From contig JAIRUA010000014.1 of assembly GCA_031254645.1 (NCBI GenBank), positions 31,353-91,903 on the forward strand: DNA of 60,551 bases. Reading direction: 5' to 3'. Numbering within the stretch: the first letter of the stretch is position 1; each line of letters opens with the position of its first letter. Positions 1-8,900 of this stretch are shown in pieces. The notes under the pieces are model-generated. The model had not been told where the DNA came from. It did no database searches and worked only from the letters and a program-made list of their open reading frames with translations. Both the position numbers and the translations under genes were made by a program. This DNA comes from Dysgonamonadaceae bacterium (GTDB lineage Bacteria > Bacteroidota > Bacteroidia > Bacteroidales > Dysgonomonadaceae).

Positions 1-204
1 TGCGTGAAAGCGTGTACATTCGAAGCCATTACAATGGCAAATAATTTGGCGTATATCGACGATGAAAAATGCCGTTTGTGTCGTAAATGCGCGCCGGAAT
101 GTCCGACAAATGCCATTGTCGAATTAAATTTTCCGCCGAGAAAAGAGAAAGAAGTTACAGAAGTTACGAAAGTAAAAGAAGTAACTGAAACTGAAAATTC
201 TTAA
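1..204 (+). CDS. rnfB: RnfB C-terminal end (partial)
   Basis: End of the RnfB ferredoxin-like subunit of the membrane Rnf complex (ferredoxin:NAD+ oxidoreductase, ion pumping); the gene begins before the window. The visible frame opens with C-V-K-A-C, the end of one 4Fe-4S motif, and continues to CRLCRKCAPECP, a full C-x2-C-x2-C-x3-C-P cluster motif. The ATG at 34 is internal, not the start. The last ~20 residues are Glu/Val/Thr/Lys rich with repeated EVT; they are encoded by a GAAGTTAC word repeat that is half of a palindrome across the stop codon, so this tail is probably not functionally conserved. rnfC starts 23 bp downstream. Confidence 0.9.
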   Translation, partial: CVKACTFEAITMANNLAYIDDEKCRLCRKCAPECPTNAIVELNFPPRKEKEVTEVTKVKEVTETENS

Positions 205-217
205 CTTCCGTAACTTC
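151..217. repeat. GAAGTTAC-word palindrome across the rnfB stop
   Basis: Arms 151-166 and 202-217 pair over 16 bp with one mismatch. The left arm lies in the rnfB coding sequence and the right arm begins inside the TAA stop codon, so the hairpin overlaps the end of the gene and most of the 23-bp gap to rnfC. No U-tract follows, so it is not a standard terminator. Confidence 0.75.
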
Positions 218-227
218 CAAAAAAGAA

Positions 228-1562
228 ATGAAAACATTCAAAATAGGTGGTGTGCACCCCGAAGAAAACAAATTTTCGGCAGGAAAAACAATCATTACCA
301 CCCCGCTACCCAAACAAGCCATTATTCCTGTTGCAGCGTATCTTGGCGCGCCGAGTGTGCCCATAGTGGCAAAGGGTGATATGGTAAAAGTCGGACAGCT
401 CATTGGGCAATCCGGAGGATTTATCTCGTCGAATGTGCATTCATCGGTGTCGGGAAAAGTGGCGAAAATAGAAGATTCATTAGATGCTTCGGGCTATAAA
501 CGCTCGTCGATTTTCATTGATGTGGACGGCGACGAATGGCTGGAAAACATCGACCGTTCACCCGAACTCGTACGCGAATGCCATCTTTCGCCCGAAGAAA
601 TTATCAAAAAAATAGCCGATGCCGGCATTGTTGGATTGGGCGGCGCTACTTTTCCCGCGCACGTAAAATTATCGCCACCGCCCGGAAAAACTGCCGAAGT
701 TCTGATTATCAATGCTGTTGAATGCGAACCTTATCTCACTTGCGATCACGAATTGATGTTGGAAAAACCCAATGAAATCCTTGTTGGCGTTACCATTTTG
801 ATGAAAGCGTTGAAAATAAATCGTGCCATTATCGGTATCGAAAACAATAAAAAAGATGCTATCGAACTTTTCAAGAAACAGATAAAATCTCTCAATATAC
901 AAGGCGTTGAAATTGTCGATTTGAAAGTGCAATATCCGCAAGGTGGCGAAAAACAGTTGATTGATGCCGCCATCGGTCGCCAAGTACCGAGCGGTGCACT
1001 ACCCATTGAAGTAGGCGCGGTGGTAATGAACGTGGCAACCACCTTTGCCGTTTATGAAGCCGTTCAGAAAAACAAACCGCTGATTGACCGCGTAGTTACC
1101 ATTACCGGAAAATCGGTAAAAACACCGGGTAATTTCTTGGTGCGATTGGGAACACCATTGGCAAATGTGGTGGAACAAGCGGGAAGAATGCCCGAAGACA
1201 CAGGAAAAATCGTTGCCGGCGGTCCGATGATGGGACGCGCAGTGGTGAGTTTAGATATTCCAACGGCAAAAGGCAGTGCAGGTGTGTTGTTTATGACTGA
1301 AAAAGAAGCGCATCGTATGCAAATAAGAAATTGTATTCGTTGCGCCAAATGCGTGAATGGCTGTCCAATGGGATTGAATCCGACAGAGTTAATGAATTTT
1401 ACCGAATACGAAGTATGGGATAAAGCCGAAAAATGTGCTATCACGGATTGTATCGAATGCGGGTCGTGCAGTTACATTTGTCCGGCTTATCGTCCGCTGT
1501 TGGATTATATCAGACTGGGAAAAGGAAAAGTAATGACTATCATTAGAGGAAGAAACAAATAG
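228..1562 (+). CDS. rnfC: RnfC, electron transport complex subunit C
   Basis: Peripheral Rnf subunit that transfers electrons between the complex and NAD(H). The 444-residue length fits the short RnfC form. The Gly-rich segment GLGGATFPAHVKL, near residue 140, is the family NADH/FMN-binding signature. Two 4Fe-4S motifs lie near the C-terminus: C369, C372, C375, C379 in NCIRCAKCVNGCP, and C408, C411, C414, C418 in DCIECGSCSYICP. The start follows an AAAAAAGAA stretch just after the rnfB palindrome. rnfD follows after only 5 bp, with no palindrome in that junction, which suggests translational coupling. Confidence 0.97.
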   Translation: MKTFKIGGVHPEENKFSAGKTIITTPLPKQAIIPVAAYLGAPSVPIVAKGDMVKVGQLIGQSGGFISSNVHSSVSGKVAKIEDSLDASGYKRSSIFIDVDGDEWLENIDRSPELVRECHLSPEEIIKKIADAGIVGLGGATFPAHVKLSPPPGKTAEVLIINAVECEPYLTCDHELMLEKPNEILVGVTILMKALKINRAIIGIENNKKDAIELFKKQIKSLNIQGVEIVDLKVQYPQGGEKQLIDAAIGRQVPSGALPIEVGAVVMNVATTFAVYEAVQKNKPLIDRVVTITGKSVKTPGNFLVRLGTPLANVVEQAGRMPEDTGKIVAGGPMMGRAVVSLDIPTAKGSAGVLFMTEKEAHRMQIRNCIRCAKCVNGCPMGLNPTELMNFTEYEVWDKAEKCAITDCIECGSCSYICPAYRPLLDYIRLGKGKVMTIIRGRNK

Positions 1563-1567
1563 ACTTT

Positions 1568-2536
1568 ATGGCAAATAAATTAGTAATATCCCCTTCGCCA
1601 CACGTGCACAGCGGGGACAGTATTTCAAAAAACATGTACGGTGTACTCATTGCGCTCATTCCTGCGTTTTTGGTCGCCATATATGTTTTTGGGCTTGATG
1701 CGCTGAAGATCACAGTACTTTCGGTTTTATTTTGTGTAGGATTTGAATATCTTATCGCAAAATATATTATGAAGAGGCAGCCGAGCATTTCCGACGGCTC
1801 CGCTATTATCACCGGTGTATTATTGGCGTTCAACGTGCCGTCGAATTTGCCGATATGGATTTTAGCGCTTGGCGCGCTGTTCACTATCGGTGTGGTAAAA
1901 ATGACGTTTGGCGGATTGGGTAACAATATCTTCAATCCGGCAATTGCAGGGCGTATTTTCCTTTTGATCTCGTTTCCGGTACAAATGACCACTTGGCCTG
2001 TGCCGATACACGATACAACCGATGCCATCACTTCGGCAACAGTGCTCGAAAGTATGAAACTTGCACCGGAAACATTGTCTCCCACACTGTTGCAAGATGT
2101 ATTTTTCGGAATACAAGCAGGCTCACTCGGCGAAACGGGCGCATTGGCGTTACTTTTAGGGTTAGCGTTTTTGTTGTGGAGAAAAATTATCACGTGGCAT
2201 ATTCCGATTTCGATACTCGGAACGGTATTTGTCTTCACAGGAATTTTATACCTTGTGCATCCTGTACCCGAATTTAATCCGATCATTCATTTGCTTTCGG
2301 GCGGTTTGATGCTGGGCGCTATTTTTATGGCAACAGACTACGTTACATCGCCAATGACAAAGAGTGGAATGCTGATTTATGGCGTAAGCATCGGATTTTT
2401 AACCGTTTGCTTTCGCTTGTGGGGTGCATATCCGGAAGGAATTTCGTTCGCCATTTTGCTGATGAATGCCTTCACCCCACTCATTAATAATTACACAACC
2501 CCAAAACGATTCGGGGAAAAATGTGCTAATAAATAA
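1568..2536 (+). CDS. rnfD: RnfD, electron transport complex subunit D
   Basis: Integral membrane Rnf subunit that carries covalent FMN and helps form the ion path. About eight to ten hydrophobic segments are visible over 322 residues. The flavinylation motif reads DAITSAT with the acceptor Thr near residue 158, matching the family S/T-x-A-T signature. Other family landmarks are NNIFNPAIAGR (~119-129) and FMATDYVTSP. The stop codon lies inside the left arm of the 34-bp inverted repeat that encloses the next gene, so the last residues (CANK) are encoded by repeat words. Confidence 0.97.
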   Translation: MANKLVISPSPHVHSGDSISKNMYGVLIALIPAFLVAIYVFGLDALKITVLSVLFCVGFEYLIAKYIMKRQPSISDGSAIITGVLLAFNVPSNLPIWILALGALFTIGVVKMTFGGLGNNIFNPAIAGRIFLLISFPVQMTTWPVPIHDTTDAITSATVLESMKLAPETLSPTLLQDVFFGIQAGSLGETGALALLLGLAFLLWRKIITWHIPISILGTVFVFTGILYLVHPVPEFNPIIHLLSGGLMLGAIFMATDYVTSPMTKSGMLIYGVSIGFLTVCFRLWGAYPEGISFAILLMNAFTPLINNYTTPKRFGEKCANK

Positions 2537-2957
2537 TTTGCTAATGTGCTAATGAAAAGGGTTACAGGAAATAGGATTGTGGATTTATCGTTTGATTTTG
2601 CTTTGCGAATTATTTCATTTACTGAAATTTTGGAAGAAGAAAGGAAATATGCAGTAGCAACACAACTTATCCGCTGTGGTACCTCCATTGGTGCAAATAT
2701 TAGCGAAGCGCAAAGCAGTGAAAGTAAAGCCGATTTCATTCATAAATTGAAAGTTGCGTCAAAAGAATCGGAAGAAACAGAATATTGGCTTTTACTTTGT
2801 AAATATTCAACCACTTATCCAACTAACGAGGAGTTATTAAGTATGATAGTTGAAATAAAGAAGTTACTGACAAGTATTATTAATTCATCAAAAAAACAAT
2901 TATAAAACTATATAGTGCGAAAAATTAGCACATTAGCAAATTATTTATTAGCACATT
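2520..2957. mobile_element. IVS-like unit: 34-bp perfect inverted repeats enclosing a four-helix-bundle gene
   Basis: The left arm 2520-2553 and right arm 2924-2957 are exact reverse complements over 34 bp, built from GCTAATGT/AATAAAT words. The loop of about 370 nt is filled by one gene. The left arm contains the rnfD stop and the start of the enclosed gene; the right arm ends 9 bp before the rnfG start. Two further junctions of the same operon carry the same word family with short, gene-free loops, so this looks like an occupied version of those elements. Calling it mobile is inference; no transposase or target-site duplication was seen. Confidence 0.6.
2552..2905 (+). CDS. Four-helix-bundle protein (23S rRNA IVP/S23 family)
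   Basis: A small helical protein of 117 residues from the ATG at 2552; a GTG at 2546 would add two residues. Family signatures are the N-terminal IVDLSFDFALRI, the central RCGTSIGANISEAQ and the following KASEETEYWLLL-like helix (here KESEETEYWLLL). This matches the family known from intervening sequences inside 23S rRNA genes and from the Avd accessory proteins of diversity-generating retroelements. It has no known role in Rnf function, yet it is co-directional within the operon and its start codon lies within the repeat arm. The molecular function of such free-standing members is not established; nucleic-acid binding is an inference. Confidence 0.85.
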   Translation: MKRVTGNRIVDLSFDFALRIISFTEILEEERKYAVATQLIRCGTSIGANISEAQSSESKADFIHKLKVASKESEETEYWLLLCKYSTTYPTNEELLSMIVEIKKLLTSIINSSKKQL

Positions 2958-2966
2958 AAAAAAGTT

Positions 2967-4076
2967 ATGGCTAAATTAGAATCTACATTCAAGAATATGT
3001 TCCTTTCGCTATCTATCATCTGTCTCGCGGTAGCTTTGATATTGGCGCAATTAAATGTAATAACCACAGAATCGATAGCGGAAGCCCGCGCACTCCGTTT
3101 GCAAGATGCCATTATGGTGGTGGTACCGGAGTTTGACAATGATCCGGTAGCCGAATCTTTCAAAATGCCTGTCGGACAAGGCGATTCGTTGCTTATGTTT
3201 CCTGCGAAAAAGAACGGTGAATTGGTCGGATTTGCTGTCCACAGCTTTTCTAATAACGGATTTAGCGGTAATATACAGGTATTGGTGGGCTTCGATATGG
3301 AAGGAAAAATCGTAAACTATTCAGTATTGCATCACGCCGAAACACCCGGATTGGGCGATAAAATGGAGGAATGGTTTAGACCACAAGAACAAACTACAAG
3401 CTTGATAGAAAGAATATTCGGCTTCCAAATAGAAACGGAAGGGCGAAATAGTTCTATTATCGGCAGAAATCTTTCAGCCGGATTACTTTTCGTTGCCAAC
3501 GACGGCGGTGATATTGACGCCATTACTGCCTCTACCATTACGGCACGTGCTTTTTTGGAGGCGGTAAACAAAGCCTACGCAGCATTTAGAGAAGGTAACG
3601 TAGATGTATCGCCACCCGAAATAGTGCTTAATATAGAGGGTGCCATTCAATCTATATTTTCCGATTTTGATAACGACCCTGTTGCCGAAGCTTTCAAAAC
3701 ATCTTCCGATGATTTACCAATGGTATTTCCTGTCAAACAAAACGGTAAACCGGTAGGATATGCCGTTCATAGTTTTTCAGACAACGGGCGAAATGGTAGC
3801 ATACACATAATGGTCGGATTAGATACAGAAGGTAATATTCTCGATTACTATATTTTGCATCATAGAGAAACGCCCGAACACGCTGAAGGAGTGGAAATTT
3901 GGTTCAAAGACGAATCAAATCCGGCGAATAATATTATCGGCAGAAATCTCTCGCAGGGTTTGCTCGTTCTTGCAGATGAAGGTAGTGATATTGATGGTAT
4001 CACCGGCTCTACCCGCACCACAAGAGCTTTATTGGAAGCGATAAATAGTGCGATATTAGAATTTAAAAATCAATAA
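2967..4076 (+). CDS. rnfG: RnfG with two tandem FMN-binding domains
   Basis: Rnf subunit with one N-terminal membrane helix (~10-30) and a periplasmic part carrying covalent FMN. Usual length is about 200-240 residues; this one is 369 because the FMN-binding domain is duplicated (~55-205 and ~232-365). The repeats align clearly: FDNDPVAESFK/FDNDPVAEAFK, VHSFSNNGF/VHSFSDNGR, IIGRNLSAGLL/IIGRNLSQGLL. Both keep a flavinylation-like site, DAITAST (acceptor about Thr190) and DGITGST (about Thr350). Domain one keeps ETPGLG, while domain two reads ETPEHA. The start follows a word-palindrome arm. Confidence 0.95.
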   Translation: MAKLESTFKNMFLSLSIICLAVALILAQLNVITTESIAEARALRLQDAIMVVVPEFDNDPVAESFKMPVGQGDSLLMFPAKKNGELVGFAVHSFSNNGFSGNIQVLVGFDMEGKIVNYSVLHHAETPGLGDKMEEWFRPQEQTTSLIERIFGFQIETEGRNSSIIGRNLSAGLLFVANDGGDIDAITASTITARAFLEAVNKAYAAFREGNVDVSPPEIVLNIEGAIQSIFSDFDNDPVAEAFKTSSDDLPMVFPVKQNGKPVGYAVHSFSDNGRNGSIHIMVGLDTEGNILDYYILHHRETPEHAEGVEIWFKDESNPANNIIGRNLSQGLLVLADEGSDIDGITGSTRTTRALLEAINSAILEFKNQ

Positions 4077-4092
4077 AAAATAATAATATGCT

Positions 4093-4195
4093 AATGTGCT
4101 AATAAGTAATGTGCTAATGTAGCAATTATCATACACAAAATTGTATTTGTAGGCTGCAACTAGAATAGCATTAGCACATTACTTATTAGCACATT
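4093..4195. repeat. GCTAATGT-word palindrome between rnfG and rnfE
   Basis: Arms 4093-4119 and 4169-4195 are perfect reverse complements over 27 bp, with a ~49-nt loop. The words are those of the 34-bp repeats around the four-helix-bundle gene. There is no gene in the loop and no U-tract, and the element is inside an operon. Confidence 0.85.
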
Positions 4196-4213
4196 TGCAC
4201 ATTCAAAATTATT

Positions 4214-4801
4214 ATGAACAATAACGTTAAAACATTGGTAAACGGAATTATCAAGGATAATCCGATTTTCATTTTGCTGTTGGGACTGTGTCCCACGCTG
4301 GCAACTACAAGTTCCGCAATAAACGGTTTAAGTATGGGATTGGCAACAATGTTTGTACTCATCATGTCGAACATTGCCATTTCGCTGTTGAAAAATTTGA
4401 TTCCCGATAAAGTTCGTATTCCGGCATATATTGTTATCATCGCTGCATTCGTAACCGCATTGGAGATGGCAATGAACGCATACGTGCCTGTTTTGGCAGA
4501 CGCGCTGGGCGTTTTCTTGCCTTTGATTGCGGTAAACTGCATCCTATTGGGGCGTGCCGAAGCCTTTGCGGCTAAAAATAAAGTCATTCCCTCCATTTTC
4601 GACGGAGTCGGTATCGGATTGGGATTTGCAGGGGCATTAACGATATTAGGTATCGTGCGCGAGTTGCTGGGAACAGGAAAAATATTCGACTTTGCCATTT
4701 TTCCCGAAACGTTCGGCGCATTGCTTTTCGTACTCGCACCGGGCGCATTTATCGCTTTGGGATACTTGATTGTGATATTTAATAAGTTACAAAAAAAATA
4801 A
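4214..4801 (+). CDS. rnfE: RnfE, electron transport complex subunit E
   Basis: Integral membrane subunit of the Rnf complex, in the NqrD/RnfE family, 195 residues with about six hydrophobic helices. It is homologous to RnfA and packs with it as an inverted-topology pair; conserved Cys residues of the pair bind an iron-sulfur cluster within the membrane. Here the Cys motifs are LLGLCPTLA (~25) and AVNCILLG (~112). The order E then A matches other bacterial rnf operons. Confidence 0.96.
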   Translation: MNNNVKTLVNGIIKDNPIFILLLGLCPTLATTSSAINGLSMGLATMFVLIMSNIAISLLKNLIPDKVRIPAYIVIIAAFVTALEMAMNAYVPVLADALGVFLPLIAVNCILLGRAEAFAAKNKVIPSIFDGVGIGLGFAGALTILGIVRELLGTGKIFDFAIFPETFGALLFVLAPGAFIALGYLIVIFNKLQKK

Positions 4802-4810
4802 TATTTAATA

Positions 4811-4885
4811 TGCTAATAAATAATGTGCTAATTCAAAAGCACAGACAATATCTTGACAATTGCATTAGCAAATTATTTATTAGCA
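4811..4885. repeat. GCTAATAAAT-word palindrome between rnfE and rnfA
   Basis: Arms 4811-4832 and 4864-4885 pair over 22 bp with one mismatch. It uses the same words as the rnfD/rnfG and rnfG/rnfE spacers, and extra GCAAATTA words extend the right side to about 4897. Confidence 0.8.
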
Positions 4886-4906
4886 AATTAGCAAATTAAA
4901 AAAGTT

Positions 4907-5491
4907 ATGGAATATATTGGAATTATTCTCGTTGCCATTTTTGTAAACAACATTGTTTACTCGCAATTTCTCGGTATTTGCCCTTTTTTAGGTGTATCGA
5001 GAAAAGTAGATACTGCCATTGGCATGGGTGCTGCGGTAGCTTTTGTACTCGCCATTGCCACGCTGGTAACATTTTTCTTGCAAAAAGGCATATTAGAGCC
5101 GTTCAATTTGCAATACCTGCAAACGATTGTGTTTATCCTTATCATTGCTTCATTAGTACAATTGATTGAGATTATTCTTAAAAAAGCAGCTCCGGCACTT
5201 TATCAAGCATTAGGTGTTTTTCTTCCGCTGATGAGTACCAATTGTCTTATCTTAGGAACTTGTATTTTGGTTATTCAAAAAGATTTCAGCCTGTTTCCAG
5301 GTATGATATATGCCATCTCTATCTCTATCGGATTTATGTTGGCGTTAATTATTTTTTCCGGTGTTCGCGAGCAATTGGCATTAACCAGGATTCCGAAAGC
5401 AATGCAAGGAATGCCGATAGCCATTATCACGGCAGGTATTATCGCAATGGCATTTATGGGTTTTTCAGGTATCGACCAAATGTTTAAGTAA
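4907..5491 (+). CDS. rnfA: RnfA, electron transport complex subunit A
   Basis: Last gene of the rnf operon, an integral membrane protein of 194 residues with six predicted helices, homologous to RnfE/NqrE. Cys motifs FLGICPFLG (~23-31) and STNCLILG (~112) fit the intramembrane iron-sulfur site shared with RnfE. Together with RnfD it forms the ion-translocating core. A strong hairpin with a T7 run follows 43 bp later and closes the operon. Confidence 0.96.
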   Translation: MEYIGIILVAIFVNNIVYSQFLGICPFLGVSRKVDTAIGMGAAVAFVLAIATLVTFFLQKGILEPFNLQYLQTIVFILIIASLVQLIEIILKKAAPALYQALGVFLPLMSTNCLILGTCILVIQKDFSLFPGMIYAISISIGFMLALIIFSGVREQLALTRIPKAMQGMPIAIITAGIIAMAFMGFSGIDQMFK

Positions 5492-5534
5492 TTGACTATC
5501 TGAATATAGAGAAGGCATTGTCCTATCACTATAA

Positions 5535-5578
5535 AACGCAGATGATGTGGAGTTTGACCACGTTATCTGCGTTTTTTT
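5535..5578 (+). terminator. Rho-independent terminator of the rnf operon
   Basis: A hairpin with outer arms AACGCAGAT and ATCTGCGTT, an inner GTGG/CCAC pairing, and a T7 run at 5572-5578. It is the first U-tract terminator after rnfB in this window, so the internal palindromes are not the operon end. Confidence 0.88.
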
Positions 5579-5925
5579 AATAGCCCTGTAATATACATCC
5601 AATCCTTATTTTGCCAATACTCCCAAATCTCACAATTATTAAATCAAATTCCATTCATTTATCAAAAAAATACTGCAAATTTCCCTTCTCATAAAATATT
5701 TTTCATATATTTGTAGGCGAAATTTATTATTTTTTCAATCAAGTTACTGTAACAGATAGAAAATCAAAAATATAGTAAAAACTATAAAAAGAGAAGTATT
5801 AGCAGTTTTGAAAAATGATTTTTTAATTTTTCGAACATAAACATAAATTATTTTCTACTCTAGAAATATAATTTTCTCAATTCAATTTATTGTCTAATTA
5901 ATAACTCTAAAACAACTGAAAAAGA
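5579..5925 (+). promoter_or_regulatory. AT-rich leader with susC promoter
   Basis: A 347-bp gene-free stretch. It contains TATATTTG at 5706-5713, a perfect match to the Bacteroidota -7 box TAnnTTTG. Transcription from it would give a ~200-nt 5' untranslated leader before susC. No clear -33 TTTG and no recognisable riboswitch or hairpin was seen in the leader. Its regulator is unknown; no anti-sigma or sensor gene lies next to the pair. Confidence 0.55.
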
Positions 5926-8900
5926 ATGAATGAAAAGTTAAATTTAACTAAATCGGGGGGGGTGTTTTTACTCCTATTATTACTCCCTCTAAGCATTTTT
6001 GCTCAAAATATTACCGTCAGAGGTAATATTACAGACACGCGAGGCGAACCGGTCATCGGCGCAACCATTGTAGAACGAGGAAACCGAGTGAACGGAACGG
6101 TTACCGACTTCGATGGTAACTACACACTAAGTAGCGTAAACCCCAATGCCACATTAGAAGTATCATACGTTGGTATGAGTACAGTAACCGTACCTGTAAA
6201 CGGACGTACAACCATCAATGTAACCCTCACCGAAGACACTGAACTATTAGACGAATTAGTAGTCGTGGGGTACGGTGTACAAAGAAGAGCAAACTTAACG
6301 GGTGCTGTCTCAACCATCGACAGCAGAGCGCTTACAAACCGCCCGATACAAAACATATCCGGTGCACTGCAAGGATTGGCAGCAGGTGTTACTGTGATGA
6401 CAGGATCCGGTCGTCCGGGTGAAGACGGCGCCACAGTGCGCATACGCGGAACCGGTACATTGAATACAAATGTCAACGGCGTTGATTTTTCGCAACCCCT
6501 CGTTTTGGTTGATGGAATCGAAAGCGGTAACTGGAACTCTATTGACCCGAACGACATCGAAAGTATCTCTGTATTGAGAGATGCCGGCTCGGCGGCCATT
6601 TACGGCTCAAAGGCAGCAAACGGTGTAATCCTAATTACCACAAAAAGAGGACGTGCAGGCGAAAAACCAACCATCAACTACAGCGGTACATTCAGTGTTA
6701 TGTCGCCTTCGTTTATGGTAGAACGCTTGAGTTCGTATGACTATGCCCGCTTGATGAAAGGAGCCGAAGAATCGCGCGGCGTAGTTTCCCGTTGGACTGA
6801 CCGCGATCTGGAATTGTTCCGCGATGGCTCATCACCCTACACACATCCCAATACCGATTGGCTTGGTGAAGCATTCAGAAGCGCATTCCAGCAACAGCAC
6901 AACCTCACTGCAAGCGGCGGAACCGATAAGGCTGACTATATGTTATCCATCGGCTATCTTGGACAAGAAGGTATGTTGCCTAACTCTGAACGTCAGCAGT
7001 TCAACGGACGAATTAACGTAGGATTAGACGTAACCGACCAGTTGAACGTGCGCATGAATATGTCTTACATCAACAACAAACACCACGACCCTACTAACAG
7101 TTACACGAGAAACGGATCCGGACAGTTGATTCGCCAGCTGAACACTTTGGCTCCATGGGTTGTAGGACGCTATCCCGATGGAACGTATGGACCAACATCT
7201 GACGGCAACCCATTAGCTTGGTTAGACAGCGGACAGCAAAGAAGACACTACAACGAAAATTTCTCAGGACTGTTACAGGCTGAATACAAGATATTAGACG
7301 GACTGACGGCAATGATGCGAGGAGCATACACCAGTGCATCACAGCACAGACACGAATTCTCGCATTCATTTATTTACCAGCCCGGCGGCGAGTACAGCAT
7401 AGCCACAGGCACCAACCATCCGGTAAATCGACTGAATGAAAGGTTTCAGGCATGGAACAGGGCACAGTTTGATGCCACTCTCAATTACGTAAAAGGCTTT
7501 GGCAATCATAATATTTCGGCACTTGCAGGATGGTCGGCAGAAGCCTATAACTTTAGGGAAAATACCATGCAGAGAGAAAATTTCCCCAACAATTTAGTAA
7601 CGGATATGAATGCCGGAACTGCCGCAACACAAACAAACGAAGGCTTTACACGTCAAGCAAATATGCTTTCGGGTTTCGGGCGAATCAACTACGATTATGC
7701 CAGCAAATACTTGTTTGAAGCGAACATCAGAGCCGATGCTTCGTCGCGTTTCCATCCCAATTATCGCTGGGGACACTTCCCTTCATTTTCGACAGGATGG
7801 CGCATTAACGAGGAAAATTTTATGGAGAATACCCGCGACTGGCTCAATCAGTTACGGATTCGCGGTTCATGGGGACTGCTGGGCGACCAACACGCCCGCG
7901 GGGAGCACTACCCATGGGTAAACACCTACACAATAGTGAACTATCCGTTTGGTGGCACACTGACACAAGGTTTTGCACACAACACGCACCGCGTACCTTC
8001 TATTTCGTGGGAACAGGTGCGGACATACGGAGTAGGCTTAGACGTCGCGTTCCTGAACAGTTTTAATGTGTCTATTGATTATTACGACCGCGAAACATCG
8101 GGAATTTTGATGGATGTGCCTTCACCTGCAGAGTTTGCACTGGGCAATTATATGGACAACGTAGGTGTAGTGAGCAACAGAGGTATTGAAATTACGGCAA
8201 GCTATAGCAAACGCTGGGGCGATTTCAGCCTGCAAACTACTCTAAACGTGGCATACAATCGCGAAAGAATTGTTGACTTGGGCTTAGACGCAGAAGGCAG
8301 ACCGCGCCTGCCTATTATTGACGGAGACAGAGTGCTGAGAGTAGGCGAAAGAGTCAATGCGTGGCATTTGTACAAAAGCGACGGCTTGTTCCAATCACAA
8401 GCCGAAATTGACGCATTTTTGGCAAAATACAATACCGGAATGTTTTCGCAAACGTTCAGACCCGGAGACATCAGGTATGTAAATACCCACAATACATACG
8501 ACGAAAATGGAAATCCTGACAACGTATTTAATGCTAATGATCGCGTAACATTTAATTCCGCTATGCCCGACTATACATTCGGATGGAGCACAAGCCTTGC
8601 TTGGAAGCAATTTGATTTTTCGATGCTGCTTACCGCACAAGCAGGCGGGAGCCAGTTACTTACACAGGAGGCATTCGGTTCGTTTACAGGCGATGCTACA
8701 CATCCCGCTACATGGTGGTTAAATGCTTGGACACCCGAAAACACCAACACCAAAGTACCTCGCATATGGGACGATATGTTTTCGAACAGCGACCAACGAC
8801 GTGTTCGTAGTGATTACTGGCTATTCAGCACCGATTTTTTGCGCGTTAAAAACCTGCAATTAGGCTACAACCTCCCTGCGCAGATTATTGGCAAGGCAGG

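Noticed and set aside
2520..2957. Ordinary insertion sequence around the four-helix gene
   Set aside because: No transposase, and the arms carry the same words as neighbouring gene-free hairpins, so a classical IS does not fit.
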